Source of the DNA: Planctomycetota bacterium | GTDB lineage: Bacteria; Planctomycetota; Phycisphaerae; WQYP01 | Assembly (NCBI GenBank): GCA_021818445.1 | Contig: JAKAEB010000002.1 | Coordinates: 61,457 to 125,456, forward strand | Reading direction: 5' to 3' | DNA: 64,000 bases | Shown here: piece after piece, positions 18,323 through 27,408 of the stretch | Layout of the letters: each line of letters starts with the position of its first letter | Position numbering within the stretch: position 1 is the stretch's first letter | The notes under the pieces: model-generated | The model's input: the letters and a program-made list of their open reading frames with translations, nothing else | Databases searched by the model: none | Told to the model about the DNA's origin: nothing | Translations under genes and position numbers: made by a program

Positions 18323-19162
18323 TCAATTGGCATGCTCGCCCCGCTTTCGGCGCGCTTGGCATTTGGGGCATACGACGGTCGAACGCTGCGCAACAACCAA
18401 ACCCCTTAATTTTGTACCACACCTTCGGCAGGGCTGCCCGGCTTTGCCATAAACAGCCAGACTCTCCGCAAATCCACCCCTATTGGCCTTGGCATCTCGA
18501 TAATCACGCAAAGTGGTGCCGCCACGGTCGAGTGAAGCGCGTAGCACCTGGCCGATGCATGCCACCAGCCGCGCGCGTGATTCAGGCCCGAGACGCTGCA
18601 CGCTTTGCAATGGATGGAGTTGCGCCATCCAAAGCGCCTCATCGATGTAAATGTTCCCCAATCCCGCAACTGTCTTTTGATTCAGCAATTCCGCTTTCAA
18701 GCATGTGGCTTTCTGCGACCAGGTGATCAAATCCGCTTCCCGCAAACTCAGAGCATCAACGCCCATGCGGCCCTGCACATGTTCAGCTACAGCATCAGTG
18801 CCGCGATTATAAAGCCACACGCCGCCAAAACGCCGGGGGTCGCTGAAATGCAAATGGATTCCTCCGGCCAACACGATGATCAGATGAGTATGCGGCAGGC
18901 ACGCATCGCCGGGCATTCGAAGCGTAATTCGCCCCGACATACCCAGATGCGAAACCATGCAAACGTCGGCATCAAACTGCCAGAATAAGCGTTTACCATG
19001 TCGACCGATGGTACGCAGCGTGTGCCCAAGTAGCTGCTCTGCCGGAAATGCCATGCGACGAAAATAATCCCGGCGCAATACCTTCACGCCCTCGATTTGG
19101 CGACCATCGACGGTCCCAATCAGAGTGCGACGAACGGCTTCCACTTCAGGCAACTCTGGCAT
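18323..19162 (-). CDS. mutM: Formamidopyrimidine-DNA glycosylase
   Basis: 279 residues. Excises 8-oxoguanine and formamidopyrimidines and nicks the abasic site. The mature N terminus PELPEVEAVRRTL carries the catalytic Pro2 and Glu3, which fixes the start at 19162 rather than six bases upstream. The helix-two-turn-helix motif NQKTVAGLGNIYIDEALW is near residue 170. The C-terminal zinc finger has CRRC and CPKC with the catalytic arginine in QRSTVVC. It is the first gene of a possible run with the two antiporter-like genes. Confidence 0.94.
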   Translation of the reverse strand: MPELPEVEAVRRTLIGTVDGRQIEGVKVLRRDYFRRMAFPAEQLLGHTLRTIGRHGKRLFWQFDADVCMVSHLGMSGRITLRMPGDACLPHTHLIIVLAGGIHLHFSDPRRFGGVWLYNRGTDAVAEHVQGRMGVDALSLREADLITWSQKATCLKAELLNQKTVAGLGNIYIDEALWMAQLHPLQSVQRLGPESRARLVACIGQVLRASLDRGGTTLRDYRDAKANRGGFAESLAVYGKAGQPCRRCGTKLRGLVVAQRSTVVCPKCQARRKRGEHAN

Positions 19163-19187
19163 GAGCAACCACGACGCTTGGCATTAT

Positions 19188-19583
19188 CTATTCAGCTTGC
19201 GGCGTAAGCAGTTTTTCCATTGAACTCATCAGGCGATCAATGCGGAACGGTTTATTAATGTAATCATCCACCCCGAGAGATTCGGCATACGTCTTGTGAC
19301 GTGTGCCCAAATTGCCGGTAATCATGATCACCCGCGGTTTGCTCCCCTTGGGTTTGCGCCCTTTGATCCGCTCCAGAACCAGAAATCCGCTGCGACCCGG
19401 CAGCATCATATCCAGCACAATGAGATCGGGATTTTCTTTTTCGGCCACCTCAACAGCGGTTTTACCGTCCGACGCCGATACCAGCTTCGCCCCCGTGCTG
19501 GAAAGGGCCGCCATGATGGTTGTGAGCACATCGGCGTCATCGTCCACAACCATAATCGTCTGACCTTTAAATTGTTCGCCCAT
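19188..19583 (-). CDS. Single-domain response regulator (CheY-like receiver)
   Basis: 131 residues, receiver domain only. The acidic pocket is VVDDDADVL, the phosphoacceptor Asp is in LIVLDMMLPG, the conserved Thr/Ser position is VIMITGN, and the conserved lysine is in INKPF. No output domain, so it acts by protein contact. The ATG at 19583 has GAGG seven bases upstream. No histidine kinase lies nearby. It sits between icd and fpg on the same strand. Confidence 0.9.
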   Translation of the reverse strand: MGEQFKGQTIMVVDDDADVLTTIMAALSSTGAKLVSASDGKTAVEVAEKENPDLIVLDMMLPGRSGFLVLERIKGRKPKGSKPRVIMITGNLGTRHKTYAESLGVDDYINKPFRIDRLMSSMEKLLTPQAE

Positions 19584-19638
19584 CGAACAACCTCGCTTTC
19601 TTAGGTAAAGATTTTCCCGTAACAGCTTTTCTGTGCCG

Positions 19639-20922
19639 TTACATGTTGCCAATCATAGCGGTGGCAAATTCGCTGCACTTGACTTCACGTGCCCCTGACA
19701 TCAAACGGGCAAAGTCATACGTCACCACTTTATTGCCAATCGTCTTTTCGAGCGAGTGGACAATCAGGTCGGCGGCCGCCTGCCACCCCAAGTGCTCCAG
19801 CATCATAACACCGGAGAGGATCACGCTGCCCGGATTGACTTTATCCTGATTGGCATATTTCGGGGCGGTACCATGCGTGGCTTCAAAAACAGCGTGTCCG
19901 GTGTGGTAATTCACGTTGCCTCCCGGGGCAATGCCAATTCCTCCAACTTGGGCGGCAAGTGCGTCGCTTAAATAGTCGCCATTCAAATTCAGCGTGGCAA
20001 TTACATCGAAATCTTCGGGACGGGTGAGCACCTGCTGCAACGTGATATCAGCAATAGCATCTTTTACAACAACTCCATTGGGCAATTTACACCAAGGGCC
20101 GCCGTCAATTTCAACGGCACCATATTTTTCTTTCGCAAGCTGGTATCCCCAATCACGAAATGCACCTTCCGTAAACTTCATGATGTTGCCTTTGTGCACC
20201 AAGGTAACACTTTTGCGTTTATGCTTAATGGCGTATTCAATGGCGGCATCAACCAAACGGTAAGTACCTTCCCGACTCACCGGTTTGATTCCCACACCCG
20301 CGCTATCGGGAAACCGAATTTTCGCATATGACTTCGGGAATTCTTTTTTCAAAAATTCGATGACCTTCCGAGCCTCTTCGCTACCGGACGCCCATTCGAT
20401 ACCCGCGTAGATATCTTCGGTATTTTCGCGGAATATTACCATGTCCACGGCTTCCGGACGCTTCACCGGGCTTGGAACACCCTTGAAGTAGCGCACCGGC
20501 CGCAGACAAACGTATAAATCCAACATCTGCCTTAACGCAACATTAAGCGAGCGAATACCACCACCGACTGGCGTCGTCAAAGGCCCTTTGATCCCCACGA
20601 GAAAATGCTTGAATGCATCAACGGTTTCACTCGGCAGCCATGCGGCAGCATCACCGACAGGCTCTCCCGTCTTGAACTTATTGAACGCCTTCTCACCGGC
20701 GTAAACTTCCATCCAGGCAATCTTTTTTTTGCCGCCAAAGGCTTTTTCCACGGCCGCATCAAACACTCTCACACTGGCGCGCCAAATATCCGCTCCCGTG
20801 CCATCCCCCTCAATAAAGGGGATGATGGGGTGGTCGGGCACGTGAAGTTTTTCATCCGAGGTAATGGTAATGGCCTGCCCGTGAGCAGGCACGCTCACAT
20901 GTTTGAATACCGGTTGACTCAT
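19639..20922 (-). CDS. icd: Isocitrate dehydrogenase, NADP-dependent type
   Basis: 427 residues, the bacterial homodimeric IDH length. Oxidatively decarboxylates isocitrate to 2-oxoglutarate in the TCA cycle. The motif [19 protein letters not shown] is near the N terminus; the isocitrate-binding segment [16 protein letters not shown] carries the phosphate-sensing serine position; [17 protein letters not shown] and [17 protein letters not shown] are the dinucleotide-side motifs. The Lys and Tyr expected in NADP-dependent enzymes are compatible with GTAPKYAN. The ATG at 20922 is preceded by GGAAA. Confidence 0.93.
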   Translation of the reverse strand: MSQPVFKHVSVPAHGQAITITSDEKLHVPDHPIIPFIEGDGTGADIWRASVRVFDAAVEKAFGGKKKIAWMEVYAGEKAFNKFKTGEPVGDAAAWLPSETVDAFKHFLVGIKGPLTTPVGGGIRSLNVALRQMLDLYVCLRPVRYFKGVPSPVKRPEAVDMVIFRENTEDIYAGIEWASGSEEARKVIEFLKKEFPKSYAKIRFPDSAGVGIKPVSREGTYRLVDAAIEYAIKHKRKSVTLVHKGNIMKFTEGAFRDWGYQLAKEKYGAVEIDGGPWCKLPNGVVVKDAIADITLQQVLTRPEDFDVIATLNLNGDYLSDALAAQVGGIGIAPGGNVNYHTGHAVFEATHGTAPKYANQDKVNPGSVILSGVMMLEHLGWQAAADLIVHSLEKTIGNKVVTYDFARLMSGAREVKCSEFATAMIGNM

Positions 20923-21196
20923 GTCGATCGTTTCCTTTTCGCCGCTGCAAATTACAAAACAAATCCGCTTTTCCGGCCCGCGCCGGAAAACCCATAAATT
21001 ACGCGAGCTTGGCATTCCTAACAAGATGCGAGCACAGCAATGGGCCCGGCGGACTCGCAGGGCTTACGATGATGCAGGCAGCACTATGCAAATTTGCTCA
21101 ATACCGGGGCCGCTGTAATCCGGCCAAACCGGAGACTTTAAAAAAAACAAAACCTGTGGTACCTTTATCCAAGTGTTCCCGGTGGAGAATTTACAA

Positions 21197-23518
21197 ATGG
21201 TTAAAAGTGACTCAAAACGATGCTTCGTTCCCCTCGCACTGGCATTTATTGGCATTTCGGCAGGAATAGGGAAGTGCGAGGCTAGCCCGACCGTCTCTTC
21301 CAAACTCGTAATTCGTGATATCCGCAAGGGCGTGAAGTATTTGCTCGCACAAGAAAGGCCCCATCGCCTCTGGGAACGAAAAGGCAGCAGTGTAAATTAT
21401 TTCAACGATATTGGGGGCAAAACAGCGCTGGTGACCGAAGCGCTGATTGACGTGCAGCAAACGCTGCATATGCGCCGCTTAAATATTTTCAAACCAGCGA
21501 TGAAAAAGGCCATTCAATTCCTATTAAAGCACCAGTTTCCGACTACTTACTACGCGAGTTTTTCCGCCAATGCCCTGACGCTGCTGCCTCGCAAATCGGC
21601 TTACCGCTCAGCCTTGGTTCGCGACGGGAGATTCCTCGTTGGCAGCATTGGAAAGGGCGGTGGCTACACCTATGCAGCGGGCCCTATCCGAGTTAAAAAG
21701 ATATTCGCACGATCAACCTTCGGGCAGATTTGCGACAACTCAAACACGCAATACGGCGTGCTTGGTGTCTGGGCGTGCGCCCACAGTGGGATAGGGATTC
21801 CGACCAGATATTGGGCACTGGCCGCAAGCCATTGGCGACGTAAGCAGCTCGTAAATGGCGGATGGGGCTACGGTTATTTTTCGGGCAGCGGCTTTGCTCA
21901 TCACCCGCTGCAAAAGCGATTACCCACTTTTACACCCGCGGGTGTGGCCAGTCTGCTCATCTGTGACGAATTCCTGGGCGCAGGCGAAAGCAGGTCAAGG
22001 CCCATGGTCGATCCTTCCGTCTTGCGCGGATTGGCATGGATAAATAAGAACTTTCCAGCCAATACCAACGATCAATACGAGATGTATTGCTACGAGCGCG
22101 TGGGTTTGGCCAGTGGCTTAACTGAGTTTGGCGGACAAAATTGGTACAACGACTTTGCACATACCTTGACGGTAGCCAAACCACCAAACGCCCAAGGATG
22201 GTGGGGATCCAACGCCTTTCCCTCGGGTAACGGGTACGCCAGCCGAGTCATCGGTACGGCCTATTCTCTTCTCATATTGGACCGGGGCTTGAATCCAATA
22301 TTCATGAGTAAATTAGATTACGGCAAAAACTTTTACGGTCGCTGGAATATCCGGCCGCGCGATGTCGCCAACATGACGTCATATGTGGCAGATCATACGG
22401 AAGCACCATTAAGTTGGCAGGTGGTTAATATTCATTCACCGGTCAACCAATGGCTTAATTCGCCTATCTTGTTTATTTCCGGTCGTGGCGATCCGAAATT
22501 CACCAAGGCTCAAATCCACAAGTTGCGGGAATACATAAATGACGGCGGGCTGGTGTATTGTTCACCCGTGCAAAACTCCAATCGATTTCGCCAGGCAATG
22601 ATTAGGTATGCCCGCGAAGTGGTACGCAATCGCTACGAATTCAAATTGCTCTCTCCGAAGAGCAAACTCATGACTATGCAGCCTTACTATCACATGCATA
22701 TGAGGACGCTGGCCATGTCCAATGGCGTGCGTGATTTATGGGTTATTTCCCCTGAAGATGTCGGTGCCGTGTGGCAGGGGCGACGATTCTCACGTCGCTC
22801 GTTCTGGCAGTTCCCCATCAATCTCTATCTGTATTGTACTGGTAAGGGTTCACTGGGTACGAGATTGACGTCTCTGGTGGTACCGCCAGCGAAAAATACG
22901 CCGGTGCGCAGCATAGGTGTTGGTCTGTTGAAATTTCATGGTAACTGGAATCCGGAACCGGGTGCGTGGAAACGCATGGCAAAATTAGCCGCCACCAACT
23001 TTCAAACCCAATTAAAGCTTTCATACGTGACGCCGCAGGGCCTGAACAATAAGCCATGCAAAGTGGCGGTTCTAACCGGTACGGGAGACGTGACATTTTC
23101 CAGCACCGAAATTGCAGATGTTCGTAAATTTATTAACTCCGGCGGGATGCTGTATGCCAATGCTGCGGGTGGTAACATGGCTTTCGCCGATTCGGTCCAA
23201 AGCCTCATTCGCAAACTTTTTCCACACACGCCGCTGGTAAGTCTGCCCGGAAGGAGCAGGATTTATATCGGTAACGTGCCCGGCGGCATCAATGCAAGCC
23301 ACGCTGTTTACCGCCGCTACTACATTCAGCAGATGGGCTATAAGAAAACCCCGCAGTTGCTGGGTGTAAAGAAAAATGGCCGATGGGTCGTTATATTCTC
23401 ACAGCAGGATATTACATCTGGTCTGCTGGGGACCAACACATGGGGCATCGCGGGATATGCGCCGGCATCGGCCGTCAATCTGACACGCAATGTACTCTGC
23501 TACGCGGCCGCCCACTAA
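21197..23518 (+). CDS. Exported protein with prenyltransferase/cyclase-like repeats and two DUF4159 domains
   Basis: 773 residues. A signal peptide ends at about residue 30 (CFVPLALAFIGISAGIG). The first half has alpha/alpha-toroid repeats like squalene/terpene cyclases (LVTEALIDVQ, GGWGYGYFSG, YGVLGVWACAHSGI), common in planctomycete secreted proteins and not proof of cyclase activity. The second half has two DUF4159-type Rossmann-like segments: SPILFISGRGDPKFTKAQIH followed by LREYINDGGLVYC, and a second copy with VAVLTGTGDVTFSSTEIADV and KFINSGGMLYANAAGGN. GGAG precedes the ATG at 21197. Role unknown; probably periplasmic protein or polysaccharide interactions. Confidence 0.72.
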   Translation: MVKSDSKRCFVPLALAFIGISAGIGKCEASPTVSSKLVIRDIRKGVKYLLAQERPHRLWERKGSSVNYFNDIGGKTALVTEALIDVQQTLHMRRLNIFKPAMKKAIQFLLKHQFPTTYYASFSANALTLLPRKSAYRSALVRDGRFLVGSIGKGGGYTYAAGPIRVKKIFARSTFGQICDNSNTQYGVLGVWACAHSGIGIPTRYWALAASHWRRKQLVNGGWGYGYFSGSGFAHHPLQKRLPTFTPAGVASLLICDEFLGAGESRSRPMVDPSVLRGLAWINKNFPANTNDQYEMYCYERVGLASGLTEFGGQNWYNDFAHTLTVAKPPNAQGWWGSNAFPSGNGYASRVIGTAYSLLILDRGLNPIFMSKLDYGKNFYGRWNIRPRDVANMTSYVADHTEAPLSWQVVNIHSPVNQWLNSPILFISGRGDPKFTKAQIHKLREYINDGGLVYCSPVQNSNRFRQAMIRYAREVVRNRYEFKLLSPKSKLMTMQPYYHMHMRTLAMSNGVRDLWVISPEDVGAVWQGRRFSRRSFWQFPINLYLYCTGKGSLGTRLTSLVVPPAKNTPVRSIGVGLLKFHGNWNPEPGAWKRMAKLAATNFQTQLKLSYVTPQGLNNKPCKVAVLTGTGDVTFSSTEIADVRKFINSGGMLYANAAGGNMAFADSVQSLIRKLFPHTPLVSLPGRSRIYIGNVPGGINASHAVYRRYYIQQMGYKKTPQLLGVKKNGRWVVIFSQQDITSGLLGTNTWGIAGYAPASAVNLTRNVLCYAAAH

Positions 23519-23563
23519 GGCGAGTAACGGCCGAAACGGAATGAAGTTCTGGAGCGAAAATAG

Positions 23564-23602
23564 CCAAGCCACCCAGCGGGCAACACCGCTGAGAGGCCTT
23601 GG
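23564..23602. terminator. Nested hairpin between convergent genes
   Basis: An inner perfect stem CAGCGG/CCGCTG (23574-23579 and 23586-23591, six-base loop) lies within an outer CCAAG/CTTGG pairing with small bulges. On the minus strand the hairpin is followed by CTATTTTCG, so it probably terminates trxA; on the plus strand it is followed by the T-rich ggtctttcttt. It lies between the stops of the DUF4159 gene and trxA. Confidence 0.5.
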
Positions 23603-23628
23603 GGTCTTTCTTTGGAGTCTGCTTTTTG

Positions 23629-23961
23629 TCAGCTCAAGGCGGCGTCGATCGCAGACTTAAAATCTTTTTTCGGGGTAAGACCAACAAATTTCTTCACTGG
23701 CTCGCCGTTCTTAAAGAGCATAATGGTGGGTATTGCACTGATTTGAAACTTCATCGCTGTGTTGCGGTTGGCATCGGTGTCTACCTTGCCTACCTTCACG
23801 CGTCCCTTATATTCCGAGGCCAAGTCATCAATTGTCGGGGCTAACATACGGCACGGCCCACACCACTCCGCCCAAAAATCCACCAATACAGGCTCAGAAC
23901 TGGTTAATACTTCCTCTTGAAAATTAGCATCTGTAAACTGCTTTACATTATCGCCAGCCAT
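23629..23961 (-). CDS. trxA: Thioredoxin
   Basis: 110 residues. General disulfide reductase. Active site WCGPC in VDFWAEWCGPCRMLAPT, cis-proline in ISAIPTIMLFKNG, and a single thioredoxin fold without signal peptide, so cytoplasmic. The ATG at 23961 has GGAGG eight bases upstream. A strong promoter-like sequence lies just upstream. Confidence 0.96.
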   Translation of the reverse strand: MAGDNVKQFTDANFQEEVLTSSEPVLVDFWAEWCGPCRMLAPTIDDLASEYKGRVKVGKVDTDANRNTAMKFQISAIPTIMLFKNGEPVKKFVGLTPKKDFKSAIDAALS

Positions 23962-24016
23962 CGCTGACCTCCTCAAACATCACTCTGCGTGCTTACTTTT
24001 CCGCAGCTCATGAAAG

Positions 24017-24045
24017 ATAGTAGACACGGTTGATAGGCGTGTCAA
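24017..24045 (-). promoter_or_regulatory. Sigma-70-type promoter for trxA
   Basis: On the minus strand a perfect -35 TTGACA (24040-24045) and a -10 TACTAT (24017-24022) are separated by 17 bases. It lies 56 bases upstream of the trxA ATG on the correct strand. Predicted transcription start is near 24010. Confidence 0.8.
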
Positions 24046-24220
24046 TTGATTATGATTTTGGCCTGGTCATTATTACGAAATCCGAAGTCAACGGATTTCC
24101 GCAATCCCTTTGAACGCAAAGCGACGCATTCACTTAACAAGTTAAATGAATGTTAAAGTCAGTTGGTGGGCGCAATCGCCGGAATGAACCTGAGATATAC
24201 TGACGCCATACCACACCAAC

Positions 24221-24676
24221 TCAGCGCGGTTGCCGGGGAACTCGGCTTCGTTCGAGGTCAGCCACCATGCGGCGACCCGCAAAGCCACCACTCGTTTCGT
24301 GCCAATACTCGATGGTCGGCTCTCCGAGCTGCCAGCAAAGGAGTATCTCCCGGTTCTCAAAGGTAGCGGGAAAGTCGACCAAACCGCGGGCAGGGTCTTT
24401 AAGCTCCACCCCGATAGCCGTCAATTCGTCGACCAAGGAGGTGAGCCTCTCAGTCATCAAATCAAATTCCTGCTCCATGGCTACAATCTCCTCGGCCGGT
24501 GCATCCTGACGCTGGGCCGCGTCGATGTCATGAATAATTGACCGACGGACCGATTCGATACGCTGAATGTCTATGGCGATCTTCTCCACTAAAACCAGTG
24601 CCCTGCGGGCATCTGCAAGGGTGAAATATTTTCGCTCCGGTGCGACCTTCACCTTTTTTGTTACCACCATAGTCAT
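24221..24676 (-). CDS. DUF2203 family protein
   Basis: 151 residues, soluble, strongly helical. It shows the DUF2203 pattern: KYFTLADARRALVLVEKI at the start, a long charged helix with RLTSLVDELTAIGVELKD, then GLVDFPATFENREILLCWQ and IEYWHETSGGFAGR at the end. The family is uncharacterised. The ATG at 24676 follows AGAGG at nine bases and begins close to the family's usual N terminus; the longer frame upstream looks non-coding. Confidence 0.8.
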   Translation of the reverse strand: MTMVVTKKVKVAPERKYFTLADARRALVLVEKIAIDIQRIESVRRSIIHDIDAAQRQDAPAEEIVAMEQEFDLMTERLTSLVDELTAIGVELKDPARGLVDFPATFENREILLCWQLGEPTIEYWHETSGGFAGRRMVADLERSRVPRQPR

Positions 24677-24869
24677 GGGCCAAGTACCTCTCTGACCGCC
24701 AGTAACCGAGTTTTCCGCATCTCGAATAGCCTGGCGATGCCGATAAACATCACAGTCTTGGCATCGGCACATTTGTGGGGAAACTTCAACAATCCTGCGG
24801 ACCCAATCCGCCCCACGCGGACGCAGCCCGGGCGCTAGTGACGGGAACAATTAAGGCATGACGTTTTGG

Positions 24870-25922
24870 TTATGCTTCGGCCGGTTTGTACGCCTCGGCA
24901 TCCGGCTCTTTTACCGACGCGATGAGCTTTTCCACAACGGCGTCGGTATCGATGCCTTCGGCATCCGCATTAAAGTTTGTAATAATGCGGTGCCGCAGCA
25001 CCGGCTTGGCCATCTGACGAATATCGTCGCAGCTTACATTAAGCCGTCCACGCAGCAGCGCCCGCGCTTTGGCCCCCAGCACAAGATTTTGCGCCGCACG
25101 CGGACCGGCACCCCAAGTCAGATAATTGTTAATGTATTCCGGCGAATCTTTCTCGCCCGGCCGGGTGGCGCGCACCAGGGATACGGCATAGTCAATGACG
25201 TGATCGCTGACTGGCAGACGCCGAACCATTTTTTGAATTGCCAAAATGTCGGCGGATGACAGCACGGCCTGCGGGTCGGCCACTCCATCAACCGTGGTGG
25301 CTTTGACGATCCGCCGTTCATCATCTCGCTGCGGATAGCCCACCTTTACCATGAACATGAAGCGGTCCAACTGAGCTTCGGGCAAGGGATAGGTGCCTTC
25401 CTGTTCAACAGGGTTTTGGGTGGCAAGGACAAAAAACGGTGGATTAAGCGGATACGTCTGACCTCCCGCCGTCACCTGATACTCCTGCATGGCCTGCAAC
25501 AGAGCCGCCTGGGTTTTGGGAGGTGTACGATTTATTTCATCCGCCAGGAGCATATTGGTAAAAACTGGGCCACGCACAAAATTGAAAACGCGCTTTCCCG
25601 ATTGCGGGTCCTCTTGAATGATGTCCGTGCCGGTAATATCGGACGGCATCAAATCAGGCGTAAATTGAATGCGATTAAAATCGAGACTAAGTACCTTGGC
25701 GAGCGTACTGATCATGAGCGTTTTGGCCAGGCCCGGCACGCCCACCAGCAGGCAATGGCCGCGGGAAAACAGGGCCAGCATCAACAATTCCATCACGTCC
25801 GACTGCCCGACGATAACTTTCCGTATTTCGGTAAGCATCGCCTCACGAACCTGTTTCAGTTGCTCCACGGGCGGCATTTCGGCTTGGCCATGCCGTCCGA
25901 CCGAAACTGAATCACCTGTCAT
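24870..25922 (-). CDS. MoxR-family AAA+ ATPase
   Basis: 350 residues. MoxR ATPases act as chaperones that help assemble or activate partner proteins, often with VWA/DUF58 partners. Walker A is LVGVPGLAKT, Walker B is LLADEINRTPPKTQAAL, sensor 1 is FVLATQNPVEQEGTYPLPEA, followed by the LDRFMF arginine-finger region. The ATG at 25922 has GGAG seven bases upstream. DUF58 and BatA/VWA genes at 38.8-42.3 kb are plausible partners, though they are 13 kb away and on the other strand. Confidence 0.92.
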   Translation of the reverse strand: MTGDSVSVGRHGQAEMPPVEQLKQVREAMLTEIRKVIVGQSDVMELLMLALFSRGHCLLVGVPGLAKTLMISTLAKVLSLDFNRIQFTPDLMPSDITGTDIIQEDPQSGKRVFNFVRGPVFTNMLLADEINRTPPKTQAALLQAMQEYQVTAGGQTYPLNPPFFVLATQNPVEQEGTYPLPEAQLDRFMFMVKVGYPQRDDERRIVKATTVDGVADPQAVLSSADILAIQKMVRRLPVSDHVIDYAVSLVRATRPGEKDSPEYINNYLTWGAGPRAAQNLVLGAKARALLRGRLNVSCDDIRQMAKPVLRHRIITNFNADAEGIDTDAVVEKLIASVKEPDAEAYKPAEA

Positions 25923-26070
25923 GCACATCTCCGTTACGACCCACACGGGGATAAACGCCGCGACAGCATGGTTGTTGCTACGCAGGCGAAAAATCACATT
26001 TCTTCAGCCATCGACCACCGTTTAGGTGCCACGCCCCCGCGACTCTGTCATTATGTCATTATCCTATCGA

Positions 26071-26802
26071 TCAGACGCCCGCTTTGACGGCATCGGATCT
26101 GGCACCAAAATCCAGCACATTGGGTGCCAGCAATCCACCACTTAGAACGATTTTGATACCTTGATCGACCGTCCAGTCGGTGTTGCGAACCGCATCTGCC
26201 CGTGCCATCTGAAAAAAACCGCTGGTGGGGTTGGGTGTCATGGGGATAAACAACGTCACATAATGTGTGCCGCAGGTGGAATCCTGCACCTCATTGGTAA
26301 CAAACGCCACCGTCCAAAGCCCGGGCCCGGGAAATTCCACCAGCACGACGCGTTGAAAGCCAGACCCACCACCCCCGCGCCGAAATACGCCGATCACCTG
26401 TTTGGTGGTACTGTATATGCCCTTAAGCAAAGGCAAATTCTCAATAAACCGATCAATGGCATTGAGAATTTGCCTCCCAAGCACAAACGATCCAAGAATA
26501 CCCAGTATATAAATCGCCATAATTGAGAGAATAATGGCGATTACCGGTGCCAAGTATTGCACGCTGTGGGCCGGCGCATGGAGAAGATGCTGGAACAGTT
26601 TAGAATCTACAATCCACGTGGCCGCCGGGTAGGAAATAAACGTTACCACATGGTACACCAGCATGATGACCCAAATGGTGACGATAAGTGGCACCATGGT
26701 TATCAGACCGCCGATAAAAACGGAGCGTAGATGTTGTCCAACCGACGATTTGCGTGGTGGAACGTTATCGTGATTGATATTTCTGTCCTTCGAATCGCTC
26801 AT
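26071..26802 (-). CDS. DUF502 family membrane protein
   Basis: 243 residues. Two long membrane segments (about residues 30-55, and 85-110 with IIAIILSIMAIYILGILGSF) precede a cytoplasmic part with ENLPLLKGIYSTTKQV, VVLVEFPGPGLWTVAFVTNE and FIPMTPNPTSGFF, all typical of DUF502 proteins. Function unknown. The start overlaps the stop of the Rrf2 gene (ATGA at 26799-26802), so the two are probably translated together. Confidence 0.85.
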   Translation of the reverse strand: MSDSKDRNINHDNVPPRKSSVGQHLRSVFIGGLITMVPLIVTIWVIMLVYHVVTFISYPAATWIVDSKLFQHLLHAPAHSVQYLAPVIAIILSIMAIYILGILGSFVLGRQILNAIDRFIENLPLLKGIYSTTKQVIGVFRRGGGGSGFQRVVLVEFPGPGLWTVAFVTNEVQDSTCGTHYVTLFIPMTPNPTSGFFQMARADAVRNTDWTVDQGIKIVLSGGLLAPNVLDFGARSDAVKAGV

Positions 26803-27236
26803 ATGTAAAACATTTGACCTCCACGAGAGTGCTGATGTACCCGCTCATTGAGCATAGCGAGTGTGGTTTGACGCAAAACGCCCTCGAAGGCAGACGTCAA
26901 ATCGTGCTGCAGCAAATTGACGGCCAACTCTCCAGATCGCATGTCTTCCGAAACTTCTGCATTCTCGGAGGAGAGCTTTTTCCCTTCCAGTCGGGCAATC
27001 AATTCGCTTAAATAAATGTCCTCAGGCCGACGCGCCAGTCGATAACCCCCACTAGCCCCGATCTTGCTGACGAGAAACTTTCCCCGGCACAACGCCGCAA
27101 GGATGGATTCCAAAAATTTAGTCGGTATCTTTTCCCGACTTGCCAATTCGCGTGTTTGCATAAATTCATGCGGGTACTTTGCGCACAGGCAAATCATGGC
27201 GCGAATGGCATATTGGGTACGCTTTGATAGCTGCAT
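26799..27236 (-). CDS. Rrf2-family transcriptional regulator lacking the Fe-S cysteines
   Basis: 145 residues. The winged helix-turn-helix is intact (MQLSKRTQYAIRAMICLC, then SREKIPTKFLESILAALCRG and SKIGASGGYRLARRPEDI). The central three-cysteine cluster that binds [2Fe-2S] in IscR or NO-sensing Rrf2 proteins is absent: the segment GKKLSSENAEVSEDMRSGEL contains no cysteine. It therefore probably senses something else, or acts through protein contact. The ATG at 27236 follows AGGAAG. The downstream DUF502 gene overlaps and may be a target. Confidence 0.87.
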   Translation of the reverse strand: MQLSKRTQYAIRAMICLCAKYPHEFMQTRELASREKIPTKFLESILAALCRGKFLVSKIGASGGYRLARRPEDIYLSELIARLEGKKLSSENAEVSEDMRSGELAVNLLQHDLTSAFEGVLRQTTLAMLNERVHQHSRGGQMFYI

Positions 27237-27408
27237 AATTCTTCCTGTTGGGATGATAAGCGCGGTGCCGATCGGGAGCAATTGATCATCTATCTTTCTT
27301 TCAGGTTCAAAGACTGGCATGATATTAATGGTTCTGCCGATAATACGGCTAAAATATGGTGGTCGGCCAATCGCCCATTGAACGGCCGGTGTTGAAAGGA
27401 TATGCCGC

